32,649 bases of DNA from Acidobacteriota bacterium (GCA_020851325.1 JADZCY010000354.1:1-32649); one strand, 5' to 3'; positions 13,892 through 20,723 are shown, numbered from the stretch's first letter. The notes: generated by a model not told the origin, from the letters alone. Program-made: numbers and translations.

Positions 13892-15505
13892 TCACGACTC
13901 GAATCCCGGCCGATAGTCCTGCGGTCGTGCGAACACCAGCGAGCCGTCCGCTTTCCGCCACGTCGACGCAGCAGCAGCGAGGCAATCGCGCGCCGCTTCG
14001 CCGCTGTACGCCCGCGGATCGACGCGCAGCAGGTAGCGCTTCGTCGTGCCGTCCGGCTCGGGCGTCGAGTTGAGCAGATCGATCATGATGATCGGCTCAT
14101 CGCCCGGCACGTCTTTGCGCAGCAGCCGAGCAGACTGCAGCCCTTTCAGGTAGTAGTTGTCCGGCAGCTCGTGCACGACAGTGGCGCCGGAGTCCCGGAG
14201 GTAACGGCCTTGGCCGTAGCGCTCGATCAGGACCCTGCGCACCTCGGCGTTACTCTCGGCCTCGATCGATTGCACGCTGATGAGGCCCGGCTCTTCGACG
14301 ACATGGCGCGGCACCTGCACGCCGTGCCAATGCCACATTCCCCAGCCGGACGGCCAGCCGATGGACTGGCCCGTCTCGCTATGCAGTCGACCGCGAGCAT
14401 CGAGATGGATGACGCGCGGACGCTCAGAGGCGAAACACACGTCGCCGAGAGTCCAGTAATAGCCGCAGGACTCGACGAGATCGAGGTAATTGCGGTCGAT
14501 CGATACACCGAGCACGGCGTTGAAATAGTCCGCCCAGGCAGCATAGGCTGGCCAGAGCGATCCGCCCCAATATGCGGCGAGACCAGCGCTGCGCGCTCCC
14601 GCGCACGCCTCAGTCCATTTTTCGCGCGTGACTTTTCGAGGCCGCGACTCGACGGCCGAGACGACGGCCGACTCGACGGCCGAGCGGACGGCCGAGCGGA
14701 CGGCCGAGTCGACGGCCGAGCCGACGGCCGAGTCGACGGCCGAGTCGACGGCCGAGACGACGGCCGAGCCGACGGCCGAGACGACGGCCGACTCGACGGC
14801 CGAGCGGACGGCCGAGCGGACGGCCGAGCGGACGGCCGAGCCGACGGCCGAGCGGACGGCCGAGTCGACGGCCGACTCGACGGCCGAGTCGACGGCCGAC
14901 TCGACGGCCGAGTCGACGGCCGAGACGACGGCCGACTCGACGGCCGAGCGGACGGCCGAGCGGACGGCCGAGCGGACGGCCGAGCCGACGGCCGAGCGGA
15001 CGGCCGAGCCGACGGCCGACTCGACGGCCGACTCGACGGCCGAGCGGACGGCCGAGTCGACGGCCGAGCCGACGGCCGAGTCGACGGCCGACTCGACGGC
15101 CGAGTCGACGGCCGAGACGACGGCCGACTCGACGGCCGAGACGACGGCCGACTCGACGGCCGAGCGGACGGCCGAGTCGACGGCCGAGCGGACGGCCGAG
15201 TCGACGGCCGACTCGACGGCCGAGCGGACGGCCGAGCGGACGGCCGAGACGACGGCCGAGCGGACGGTGCCCGTGTTTCGCAGCATCGCATACGTCACGA
15301 CCGCCATCGCTGCGGACAGCGGGCAAGGCAGCCAGATCACGCGCGGCTCGCGCAGGTTGGCGAGGCGATACAGCCCCGCGATCGCGCGTTCGGCGCGCTC
15401 ACGATCGGCAGGCTGCGTGGACAGGCCGATGTCTGTCCACTTCTTGACGAACTCGGGGAATCGCGCCTTTTGCTTGGCTGTCAGCGCCATGATCTTGCGT
15501 GCCAT
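13892..15505 (-). CDS. DUF6745-like protein with 51 SAVx tetrapeptide repeats
   Basis: From ATG 15505 the protein is 537 residues; the longer opening to 15814 overlaps another gene out of frame. Residues 1-82 are a helical domain (MALTAKQKARFPEFVKKWTD, then ADRERAERAIAGLYRLA). Residues 83-285 are 51 copies of S-A-V-x with x = R 15, E 12, D 11, V 7, G 6. Residues 286-537 form the conserved C-terminal domain: WTEACAGARSAGLAAYWGGS, GYYWTLGDVCFASERP, HSETGQSIGWPSGWGMWHWH and SGATVVHELPDNYYL. The last two parts match what I know as DUF6745, a family of unknown function in which AVxxAV repeats are common, though rarely so uniform at DNA level. The next gene upstream (15516-15842) is a frequent partner. 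Confidence 0.75.
   Translation of the reverse strand: MARKIMALTAKQKARFPEFVKKWTDIGLSTQPADRERAERAIAGLYRLANLREPRVIWLPCPLSAAMAVVTYAMLRNTGTVRSAVVSAVRSAVRSAVESAVDSAVRSAVDSAVRSAVESAVVSAVESAVVSAVDSAVESAVDSAVGSAVDSAVRSAVESAVESAVGSAVRSAVGSAVRSAVRSAVRSAVESAVVSAVDSAVESAVDSAVESAVDSAVRSAVGSAVRSAVRSAVRSAVESAVVSAVGSAVVSAVDSAVDSAVGSAVDSAVRSAVRSAVESAVVSAVESRPRKVTREKWTEACAGARSAGLAAYWGGSLWPAYAAWADYFNAVLGVSIDRNYLDLVESCGYYWTLGDVCFASERPRVIHLDARGRLHSETGQSIGWPSGWGMWHWHGVQVPRHVVEEPGLISVQSIEAESNAEVRRVLIERYGQGRYLRDSGATVVHELPDNYYLKGLQSARLLRKDVPGDEPIIMIDLLNSTPEPDGTTKRYLLRVDPRAYSGEAARDCLAAAASTWRKADGSLVFARPQDYRPGFES
14651..15259 (-). repeat. 51-unit tandem 12-bp repeat (SAVx codons)
   Basis: On the plus strand the 9-mer GACGGCCGA occurs 51 times at exact 12-bp spacing; the intervening triplet is only GCG, GTC, CTC, GAC or GCC (minus-strand codons for R, D, E, V, G). 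The constant part shows no synonymous change. A seven-unit pattern (x = R G R R R E V) occurs twice, at units 22-28 and 34-40 counted from the N-terminus, 144 bp apart, showing block duplication. Every unit holds the palindrome CGGCCG. No stop arises in any frame, which is why several false long frames cross it. Confidence 0.97.
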
Positions 15506-15515
15506 GGTGCCGCCC

Positions 15516-15842
15516 TCAGTCCGCGACGCGCTGCAGTTCTTCAGGGCTGTACTCAACTTGCTGGGGCAGCTCGTACAGCCCGGGCGGCACATGCGCGGTC
15601 TCGTGCTCTTCATGGCGTAGGAGCGCGGTCGTCTCGACGATGCGCAAGAAGCGGCGGCGCGGCTCCTGCTTGGACTGCAGCAGCACGACACCGCGGTCGT
15701 AGAACGCATGCGCGTGGCCGGTACTTTCTCCGTGCATGAGCACGACGCGGCCCTCCTTCGGCGTGACGTCCTCGACGTCGGCGGGTAGATCGGCAATCGG
15801 GACCAGGCAGACATCGCCCTGGCGGATGATCGGGTTCTTCAC
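15516..15842 (-). CDS. conserved hypothetical phage protein, 108 aa
   Basis: Starts at GTG 15842 with AAGGAG 8 nt upstream. The product opens KNPIIRQGDVCLVPIADLPA, continues GRVVLMHGESTGHAHAFYD and ends HVPPGLYELPQQVEYSPEEL, a beta-rich pattern (RQGDV, GEsTGHaHa, lppG-Y-v-qqrEYspe) seen in a widespread family of small proteins that I recall next to DUF6745 genes. No catalytic motif is clear, though the conserved HAHAF and HEEHET histidines could bind metal. It ends 10 nt before the DUF6745-like start. Confidence 0.7.
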   Translation of the reverse strand: MKNPIIRQGDVCLVPIADLPADVEDVTPKEGRVVLMHGESTGHAHAFYDRGVVLLQSKQEPRRRFLRIVETTALLRHEEHETAHVPPGLYELPQQVEYSPEELQRVAD

Positions 15843-15899
15843 TGATCGTCTCCTTCTACAGTTAGGCCGTCATCGGCCCGGTAAGGTCTTTCGTGCGCT

Positions 15900-16340
15900 T
15901 CACGCGGCCCTCCCGTAGTGCTCACTGGCATAGCGCTCGACCTCGGCGGCCAGCTCCGCGCGATCCATGTCGTGCAGCAGCAGCGCGCAGACATCCATCA
16001 TCCGCGGAAACAGCGCGTCGAATTCGGCTTGGTCGAGCGCGTCGTACGAGAGCGATCCCGCCTCGCGCCAGATCTCACCATCGACGCCGATGTACTCGCG
16101 CGAATGCCCGGCGGCCATCGCGACAGCCTTGCGGAAATCCTCGAAGTTTCGATAGCGCTCCTGATTCGCGAAGGTCAGGTTCAGCAGCGCGAACACCAGC
16201 TTGTGAAACGCATACGATCTTGGTTTCACAACGTCAGCGCGATAGATGTCGCCGACTTTGTAGCGCCGGCAGGTGTCCGCGCTCGTCTCGTCGGCGGGCG
16301 CGAAGCCCGCAAGCGTGCGCTTGAGAAACACGCGGGCCAT
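15900..16340 (-). CDS. DUF1367-family protein
   Basis: A 146-residue protein matching DUF1367 (lambdoid and Gram-negative phage recombination/replication regions): GFAPADETSADTCRRYKVGD (residues 12-31), IYRADVVKPRSYAFHKLVFALLNLTF (32-57), NFEDFRKAVAMAAGHSREY (64-82) and the late SLSYDALDQAEFDALFPRMMD. The biochemical role is unknown; the family lies near genes for recombination and NinB-like proteins. ATG 16340 shares a base with the Gp157-like stop (TGATG). A 57-nt gap with no obvious element separates it from the next gene. Confidence 0.8.
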   Translation of the reverse strand: MARVFLKRTLAGFAPADETSADTCRRYKVGDIYRADVVKPRSYAFHKLVFALLNLTFANQERYRNFEDFRKAVAMAAGHSREYIGVDGEIWREAGSLSYDALDQAEFDALFPRMMDVCALLLHDMDRAELAAEVERYASEHYGRAA

Positions 16341-16834
16341 CAGCGGATCACCAGTCGCTCAGTCTGGACCAACGCGCATCCTTCGATCGACTCGCCGGCT
16401 TTCAGCGCATCGGCAATGAGCTTCTTGTCCGGCCGTGCTGGCGGCGGCTCCGGCTGCACCATGAATCGCGCCGGCAGAATGATGCCCGTTGCAATCTGTA
16501 CGCTCGCGGGATTCTTCCGGAACGACACGCTCAGTTCGGCCGTTTCGATCTTCGTAACACCGGCGGCCTGCAGGTTCGTCGACAAATATTGACGCAGCCA
16601 TTCGGCCTTGCGGTTCGCGCGCTGCGCACGTTCGGCCATCGCCTTCGATGCGTCCTCGGCCGCGCGCGCCCAGGCTTCGAGATTCAGCACCATGGCCGCG
16701 ACGGACTGCGCCTTGGCCTGTATCTCGCCGGTCAGTCCGTCGAGCGTGTCACGAACGGCCTGCTCGTCGAGTTCCTCAACCTCCGCGAGCCTTTCGAGCT
16801 CGCGGTGTTGGTGGGTGAGTTGGTAGAGCTTCAC
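16340..16834 (-). CDS. Gp157-family (siphovirus Gp157-like) protein
   Basis: Starts at GTG 16834 inside the HNH stop (GTGA), with AAGGA 7 nt upstream. The 164 residues have the Gp157 pattern: KLYQLTHQHRELERLAE, then EAVRDTL-like DEQAVRDTLDGLTGEIQAKA, a long helix with RKAEWLRQYLSTNLQAAG and the terminal beta part TAELSVSFRKNPASVQIA...FMVQPEPPPARPDKKLIADAL. The family was named from streptococcal phage Sfi work and is often placed near SSB and recombination genes; its biochemical function is not settled. Long coiled coil in the middle. Confidence 0.8.
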   Translation of the reverse strand: MKLYQLTHQHRELERLAEVEELDEQAVRDTLDGLTGEIQAKAQSVAAMVLNLEAWARAAEDASKAMAERAQRANRKAEWLRQYLSTNLQAAGVTKIETAELSVSFRKNPASVQIATGIILPARFMVQPEPPPARPDKKLIADALKAGESIEGCALVQTERLVIR

Positions 16835-17268
16835 GCAATTTCCTTCCAGGCACGTCCGTGCCAGATGTCGTGGATCAGTGCGTTGCTGACGCCGAAGCGT
16901 CGGGCCAATCGACGTCCTTCTCCCCACTTGCGAGTCGAAAAAGCGGCCTTGATCTCGCGCACTTGCTCAGCCGTCAGGATCGTGCCGGCCCCATGCCTGG
17001 TGTTCCCCGCCTGCGTGGTTACCTCTAGGTGATGCGGGTTCACGCAAGACCGGTTCCGGCACTTGTGATTGATCACCAGACCTTCCGGAATCGGCCCGAA
17101 AAGTTGCTCGTACATCCATCGATGCGCGAGCATCGTGCGGCCATGAAACTGCTTCTTGCCGTAACCGGTAGCAGGTGAGACACGGCCGAGCCACTGCCAG
17201 CAGGCATCTGGCGTCTCGCCGAGCTGCACCAACTGACGCAGGACTTGTCCGTGCTTAGGCATGGTCAA
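16831..17268 (-). CDS. HNH endonuclease (homing-type)
   Basis: A 145-residue nuclease. The HNH core is clear: GRTMLAHRWMYEQLFGPIPE (residues 43-62), then GLVINHKCRNRSCVNPHHLE (63-82), with the first conserved position N67-H68, N77 and H79/H80, plus zinc-type C70 and C75. The C-terminal third carries a helix-turn-helix-like element (LARRFGVSNALIHDIW) that would aid site binding. This is the architecture of free-standing homing endonucleases. TTG 17268 overlaps the previous stop; ATG 17262 is equally possible. It is tightly coupled to genes on both sides, which is unusual for a selfish insertion. Confidence 0.88.
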   Translation of the reverse strand: MTMPKHGQVLRQLVQLGETPDACWQWLGRVSPATGYGKKQFHGRTMLAHRWMYEQLFGPIPEGLVINHKCRNRSCVNPHHLEVTTQAGNTRHGAGTILTAEQVREIKAAFSTRKWGEGRRLARRFGVSNALIHDIWHGRAWKEIA

Positions 17269-17894
17269 AATGGGATGTCCGACAGATCGTCATCCGTGAA
17301 GTCCCCGCCCGCGATCGTCGCGGGCCGCACTTCCGGATGCTCCTGAATGCGGTTCTGGATCTTCTCCTGAATCCACTTCGGCAGCCGTTCGAACGCGGCT
17401 TGCTGGTGATCCTCTACGGAATACTCGACCGTCTCGGACTCGGCCCTGAGCGTCGCCGCGCGCGGCTTCTGGTCTTTCGAGACGCCCATGATGCCGGTGA
17501 GATTCGCGTAGATCTTGCCGTCCTTGGCGTCGTGCGTGACCATGATCTGACACGGTTTGCCGATGAGCTTCGAGATATCGAAGCCCTTCAGCTCTTCGCC
17601 GGTGAGCTGGCGGCCTCTCCAGTTTTCGAGGTCGCGCCGCAGATTCGCTTTCTCGGAAAGCGAAAGCGTGTACATCTTGCCGATGATCGCCGGGCCCTCG
17701 ATCTTCTGGCCGTCGCGCTCGAACTCGACGCGCTCGTCCGGCACCTCGAAACGCAGATAGACCTTGCGCTGCGGCTTGCCGCTGAAACCTTCCTGCATGC
17801 CGACGTCGGCCACCATCGTGCAGATGGCCAGATGCGCGCCGGCGGGGATCGGCTTGAAATCACGCCCGCCCGAGTCTTTCGCCATGATCGCCAT
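17265..17894 (-). CDS. NGO0469-like phage replication protein with SSB-type C-terminal tail
   Basis: A 209-residue protein with AAAGGAG 8 nt before ATG 17894. The pattern IPAGAHLAICTMVADVGMQ, QRKVYLRFEVPDE, MYTLSLSEKANLRRDLENWR, GFDISKLIGKPCQIMVTH and GKIYANLTGIMGV (residues 16-138) matches what I know as the NGO0469 'phage replication initiation' family, probably an OB-like fold binding single-stranded DNA. It ends in DDDLSDIPF, almost the acidic Ile-Pro-Phe tip of bacterial SSB, which recruits repair and replication partners. This makes an SSB role likely. Helical region 160-190 is variable. Confidence 0.8.
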   Translation of the reverse strand: MAIMAKDSGGRDFKPIPAGAHLAICTMVADVGMQEGFSGKPQRKVYLRFEVPDERVEFERDGQKIEGPAIIGKMYTLSLSEKANLRRDLENWRGRQLTGEELKGFDISKLIGKPCQIMVTHDAKDGKIYANLTGIMGVSKDQKPRAATLRAESETVEYSVEDHQQAAFERLPKWIQEKIQNRIQEHPEVRPATIAGGDFTDDDLSDIPF

Positions 17895-18048
17895 GTTTCA
17901 TCTCCTTTCGCTGTTTTTCCAGGATTTCGAGCCATTCCGAAAACGCGGGATCGGCTCGTAGCTCCCGCTCGTACTGCGCAAATTCGCAGTCCTCCAGATC
18001 GGTGTCGGCCGGCGGGTGATCCGCTAGCCAGTCTTTCGTGCGGCTCAC
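17860..18048 (-). CDS. small acidic hypothetical protein, 62 aa
   Basis: Starts at GTG 18048 overlapping the previous stop (GTGA) and ends 35 nt inside the SSB-like gene, covering that gene's ribosome site. The product begins SRTKDWLADHPPADTDLEDC and is a charged helix (FSEWLEILEKQRKEM) at its end. No family recognised; its placement suggests that its translation could control SSB-like protein levels. Confidence 0.6.
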   Translation of the reverse strand: MSRTKDWLADHPPADTDLEDCEFAQYERELRADPAFSEWLEILEKQRKEMKHGDHGERLGRA

Positions 18049-18242
18049 GACCGCCACCATTCGTGCTGGTCCCAGTCCTGCCGCTGCGATCGCACGTTCG
18101 GCGGCGGCAGGATGTCGTCTTCGGTCGGCGGGTACATCGGCAGCCGGTCCCACTGGCGCACGATCATCGCGATCAGGCACAGCACGACGATCCCGAGGCA
18201 CACGATCAGCGCGAATTCAGGGCCGGTGAGGAGCGGGCTCAC
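18045..18242 (-). CDS. small single-span membrane protein, 65 aa
   Basis: GTG 18242 overlaps the previous stop. Residues 10-29 are one membrane segment (FALIVCLGIVVLCLIAMIVR), followed by a proline-rich, acidic then aromatic cytoplasmic tail (MYPPTEDDILPPP ... WDQHEWWRS). No signal cleavage site. The function is unknown; early membrane proteins can act in superinfection exclusion or host takeover, but this is only a possibility. Confidence 0.6.
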   Translation of the reverse strand: MSPLLTGPEFALIVCLGIVVLCLIAMIVRQWDRLPMYPPTEDDILPPPNVRSQRQDWDQHEWWRS

Positions 18243-18436
18243 GACCGAATCTCCTGCAGCGCGTGGCAGTAGCCCTCGTGGTATGCCCGGCGCATCAACG
18301 AGGCGATGTCCTCGGGATTGCCGCTGACGAACATGTGCAGTTCGCGCATCAGGGCCGCGACCGTCTCGTTGCAGCGGTCGTGACGCTTGGGCAGGCCGGG
18401 CGCGCGGGTCTCGGACTCGATCAGTTCGGCGCTCAT
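18239..18436 (-). CDS. small hypothetical protein, 65 aa
   Basis: ATG 18436 overlaps the pentapeptide-protein stop (ATGA), with GGAGG 5 nt upstream; a longer in-frame start overlaps that gene. The sequence begins MSAELIESETRAPGLPKRHD and is helical thereafter (NETVAALMRELHMFV, IASLMRRAYHEGYCHALQEI). It has two cysteines and several histidines. No family recognised. Confidence 0.6.
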   Translation of the reverse strand: MSAELIESETRAPGLPKRHDRCNETVAALMRELHMFVSGNPEDIASLMRRAYHEGYCHALQEIRS

Positions 18437-18936
18437 GCGGCCTCCGATGCCGACTGCGCCGGCGTCCAGTGCTGCGCGTGGCACTCAATCAGCGCAATCG
18501 CCGCGCGGTATTCGTGGCCATGCACGCTCTGGCCGTGCTCGCGCTCGACGGCCGCCTTAAACGCTTCCAGCCTGTCCCAGAAGCACCCGGCGCGGACCCA
18601 CACGCCCGCGTCCGTCAGCCACGCTTGCAGCATGTCGTGGCGCGAGCCTATCGGGCCGAGCGTGAGATGCGGTCGGCCGCCGACGAGCGTCAGTTTCTGG
18701 CCATCCGCGCCGTGCAGGTACGCGCTGCTCAGGTCCGCGCCGCGCAGGTCCGCGCCGTGCAGGTCCGCGCCGCTCAGGTCCGCGTCGCGCAGGATCGCGC
18801 CGTGCAGGTCCGCGCCGTGCAGGTACGCGCGCGCCTTCACGGCCGCCTCGACGCAGAGTTTGAGCGACTCGGTTTTGAGGCTGAACAGCACCGAGCCCGT
18901 GAAGCGCGACTTGATTTCGAACTTGACCGCGCTCAC
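18433..18936 (-). CDS. pentapeptide-repeat protein with unique C-terminal part
   Basis: GTG 18936 overlaps the upstream stop (GTGA), giving 167 residues. After a head (SAVKFEIKSRFTGSVLFSLK, then ESLKLCVEAAVKAR) come eight consecutive A-x-L-x-x pentapeptides at residues 37-76: AYLHG, ADLHG, AILRD, ADLSG, ADLHG, ADLRG, ADLSS, AYLHG, which would form about two turns of a right-handed square beta-helix. Residues 77-167 are a separate domain with IGSRHDMLQAWLTDAG, AGCFWDRLEAFKAAV and AAIALIECHAQHW. Phage proteins with this head and pentapeptides are frequent; their role is unknown. DNA-mimicry, as in Qnr/MfpA, needs far more repeats, so is not implied here. Confidence 0.85.
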   Translation of the reverse strand: MSAVKFEIKSRFTGSVLFSLKTESLKLCVEAAVKARAYLHGADLHGAILRDADLSGADLHGADLRGADLSSAYLHGADGQKLTLVGGRPHLTLGPIGSRHDMLQAWLTDAGVWVRAGCFWDRLEAFKAAVEREHGQSVHGHEYRAAIALIECHAQHWTPAQSASEAA

Positions 18937-19193
18937 TTGCCACCCCACAGCGCGACGGGGCGCGCGTAGCGCGCATCCGCCATGCGCTGTTCGGCCGCCT
19001 CGAAATGGTCATACTCAAGCGAACCGCCGAAGTCCTCACAAACCTCGCAAGAATCGCCCTCGTCGGGGAAAGGCATATCTTTGCGCAGGTAGGCCGCGCG
19101 GCAGTCGTCGCACGCGATCAGGTCAGGGTCATAGGTCGCGCTGTTTTCGCCGCAGCCCGTGCAGTCAAATTCCCGGTAAGTCTTGGTGTTCAT
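18933..19193 (-). CDS. small protein with three CxxC knuckles, 86 aa
   Basis: First gene of the leftward operon. ATG 19193 has GGGAGG 7 nt upstream and lies about 30 nt after the predicted start of transcription; in-frame ATG 19250 lies in the promoter and is rejected. Cys pairs C11/C14, C28/C31 and C49/C52 suggest one or two zinc sites. The body reads MNTKTYREFDCTGCGENS, then acidic loops and a helical FEAAEQRMADARY end. The function is unknown; it could be a nucleic-acid-binding or regulatory protein. Confidence 0.65.
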   Translation of the reverse strand: MNTKTYREFDCTGCGENSATYDPDLIACDDCRAAYLRKDMPFPDEGDSCEVCEDFGGSLEYDHFEAAEQRMADARYARPVALWGGK

Positions 19194-19224
19194 CCCGTCC
19201 TCCCGCCGCATTTGCGGCCGATGG

Positions 19225-19257
19225 ACGTAAGCATACGTGAGATTTGCCACTTGTCAA
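19225..19257 (-). promoter_or_regulatory. leftward early promoter with operator-like dyad
   Basis: On the minus strand a consensus TTGACA (-35, 19257-19252) and TATGCT (-10, 19235-19230) are separated by 16 bp, pointing to the leftward operon. The -10 lies in the 14-bp dyad ACGTA-AGCA-TACGT (19225-19238), a good operator candidate. The -35 overlaps that of the opposing promoter. Confidence 0.65.
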
Positions 19258-19279
19258 CACTTGAAGCGTATGTCATAGT
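19248..19279 (+). promoter_or_regulatory. rightward promoter for HTH gene, leaderless
   Basis: TTGTCA (19251-19256) and CATAGT (19274-19279) are 17 bp apart. The expected transcription start, about 7 nt downstream, coincides with the ATG at 19286, and no ribosome site precedes that ATG. Two CACTTG direct repeats (19248-19253, 19258-19263) lie one helical turn apart over the -35 region. Confidence 0.55.
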
Positions 19280-19285
19280 CGGCCC

Positions 19286-19504
19286 ATGATAGACCCAGTG
19301 CGCGAACTTGAGGCCCGTCGTAACGATCGATCGTTGCGTGCGTTCGCCGAGGAAATCGGTGTGACGGCCCCGTATGTCCACGACGTTTTGCGTCGCAGGC
19401 GTGATCCGGGACCGGCAATCTTGCGCTACCTTGGACTGGTTAAGATCGAGGCGCCGCGCAAGATCAAGTACGTCCCGGCCGACTCTGCCGGCCGCGCGGC
19501 ATGA
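19286..19504 (+). CDS. Cro/CI-type small HTH regulator
   Basis: A 72-residue protein with one helix-turn-helix: SLRAFAEEIGVTAPYVHDVL (residues 16-35), where AFAEEIGV is the first helix-turn and TAPYVHDVLRRRR the recognition helix. The C-terminus IEAPRKIKYVPADSAGRAA is short, so there is no ligand or dimerisation domain. It lies at the divergent promoter region and likely represses one or both promoters there. Predicted to be translated from a leaderless mRNA, as lambda cI is from PRM. It might be the Cro-like switch of the phage; no CI partner is seen in the window. Confidence 0.8.
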   Translation: MIDPVRELEARRNDRSLRAFAEEIGVTAPYVHDVLRRRRDPGPAILRYLGLVKIEAPRKIKYVPADSAGRAA

Positions 19505-19866
19505 ACCAGGCCGATATTTTTGCCCCGTCCATAGCCCGCACCCCCTCGCGGGCTGCCCGGCCGTCTGACAGCGAGCCGGGCCGGGGCGCCTCCCTTCCGT
19601 ATCAGCCCCACAGCGCCACCAGCAGGCGCGCAGCCGTCGAGGCTGCGCCTACAGCCGGCACGCTGCGTGCGGCTGTCCTGGCCGCCCTGAAGGTCGCAGG
19701 GGCGACAGGGGCGACGGATGAAGAACTGCAGGTTGCTCTCGGAATGAATCCGAGCACGCGGCGACCCCGGCGGATCGAGCTTGTGGCGGCGGGGTTGGTC
19801 AGGGACAGCGGATGCACACGGCCGACCAGAAGCGGGCGCAGCGCTACCGTCTGGGTGGCGGTGTGA
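19501..19866 (+). CDS. winged-helix-like protein, 121 aa
   Basis: Starts in the HTH stop (ATGA) and ends in the next start. Residues 1-52 are disordered, Ser/Pro/Arg-rich; residues 53-121 form a compact wHTH-like domain: TLRAAVLAALKVAGATGATD, EELQVALGMNPSTRRPRRIE and LVAAGLVRDSGCTRPTRSGR, with a beta hairpin ending ATVWVAV. I recall this last module as common in phage replication regions. It probably binds DNA and may regulate or load replication factors. Confidence 0.7.
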   Translation: MNQADIFAPSIARTPSRAARPSDSEPGRGASLPYQPHSATSRRAAVEAAPTAGTLRAAVLAALKVAGATGATDEELQVALGMNPSTRRPRRIELVAAGLVRDSGCTRPTRSGRSATVWVAV

Positions 19867-20723
19867 ACAAGCAGCCATTTTTGCCGCTGTTCTTTGGCGA
19901 CTTCCTCGCCAGCACCGCCGAATGGTCCGGCGAGGAAGCGTCGCTGTACCTGACGCTATTAGGCCACCAGTGGACGCTTGGCACGCTCCCCGCCGATCCC
20001 GCGAAGCTGGCGCGCCTCGTGCGCTGGGATCGTAAGGCATTCGAAAAGTGCTGGCCGCAGGTGTCGTCCAAGTTCGCGGAGCAGGGCGGCCGGCTGGTCA
20101 ATGAGCGGCTAGAACAGCACCGCGCCAAGTCGGAAGAACTGGCGCAGAAGAACAAAGCGTCAGGGCGAAAAGGTGCCGAAGCGCGATGGCGAAACGATGG
20201 CGTTCGCCATAGCCCCGCCATAGCGAACGCCATCGAACCGCTATGCCATCCATCCCATCCCATCCCATCTGAGGGAGTTCTACCTACCTCACCTCTAACC
20301 CCCAACGTATCAGCCAGTCCCGCGCGGGCGCGTCCGGTTACGCGAGGGGAGGGGGGCGAGGTTCCACGGGAAACCATCGCAGCCATCCGCGCTGCCTACC
20401 CCCCAGGCCTCTACCGCGAAGCCGATTGGCTGCTCGCTGAACGCGAGGTGCTGAGACGGGTGGGAGAGGGGGTAACGCCTGCCGCGCTGCTGACCGCTGC
20501 GGCGGATTACGGGGCGCAGCAATCGGCGCTGGAAAAAGCCGGCACGCAGTACGTGCTGAAACCTTCGCGATTCTTCGGCACCGACGAATGGCGCGGTCCG
20601 TTCCCGATGCCGGCGAAAGCCGAAACGGCCATGGACCGTTTGCGGCGTATGACCGATCAACCCACTGACTCGCGAGTGATCGAACATGAACCGGAATTCG
20701 GGCGATTCATCGCCAACGGCTGA
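19863..20723 (+). CDS. DUF1376-type replication protein
   Basis: From GTG 19863 (in the previous stop, GTGA) the protein has 286 residues; an earlier in-frame ATG at 19812 is less likely. Residues 1-110 match DUF1376 (YdaU-like): PFLPLFFGDFLASTAEWSGE, EASLYLTLLGHQWTLGTLPA, LARLVRWDRKAFEKCW, then NERLEQHRAKSEELAQKNKA and SGRKGAEARW, a winged-helix DNA-binding pattern found in phage replication initiators. The centre is Pro/Ser-rich and likely unfolded. The C-terminal part (GLYREADWLLAEREVLRRVG, YVLKPSRFFGTDEWRGPF) resembles the domain that holds helicase or its loader. Overlaps the next gene by 38 nt. Confidence 0.8.
   Translation: MNKQPFLPLFFGDFLASTAEWSGEEASLYLTLLGHQWTLGTLPADPAKLARLVRWDRKAFEKCWPQVSSKFAEQGGRLVNERLEQHRAKSEELAQKNKASGRKGAEARWRNDGVRHSPAIANAIEPLCHPSHPIPSEGVLPTSPLTPNVSASPARARPVTRGEGGEVPRETIAAIRAAYPPGLYREADWLLAEREVLRRVGEGVTPAALLTAAADYGAQQSALEKAGTQYVLKPSRFFGTDEWRGPFPMPAKAETAMDRLRRMTDQPTDSRVIEHEPEFGRFIANG

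Noticed and set aside
14651-15259. CRISPR-like look of the repeat array
   Set aside because: Units are 12 bp with 3-bp variable parts, fully in frame within a protein; no spacers of 25-40 bp and no cas genes.
14171-15739. Long open frames on both strands (up to 522 aa) with DGRADGR, TAES, SARP or GRRLGR repeats
   Set aside because: They are frame shadows of the 12-bp repeat, which has no stop in any frame; only the SAVx frame has convincing flanking domains.
18706-18828. 15-bp direct repeats as iterons of a replication origin
   Set aside because: They encode in-frame pentapeptides of a known kind, which explains the pattern fully.
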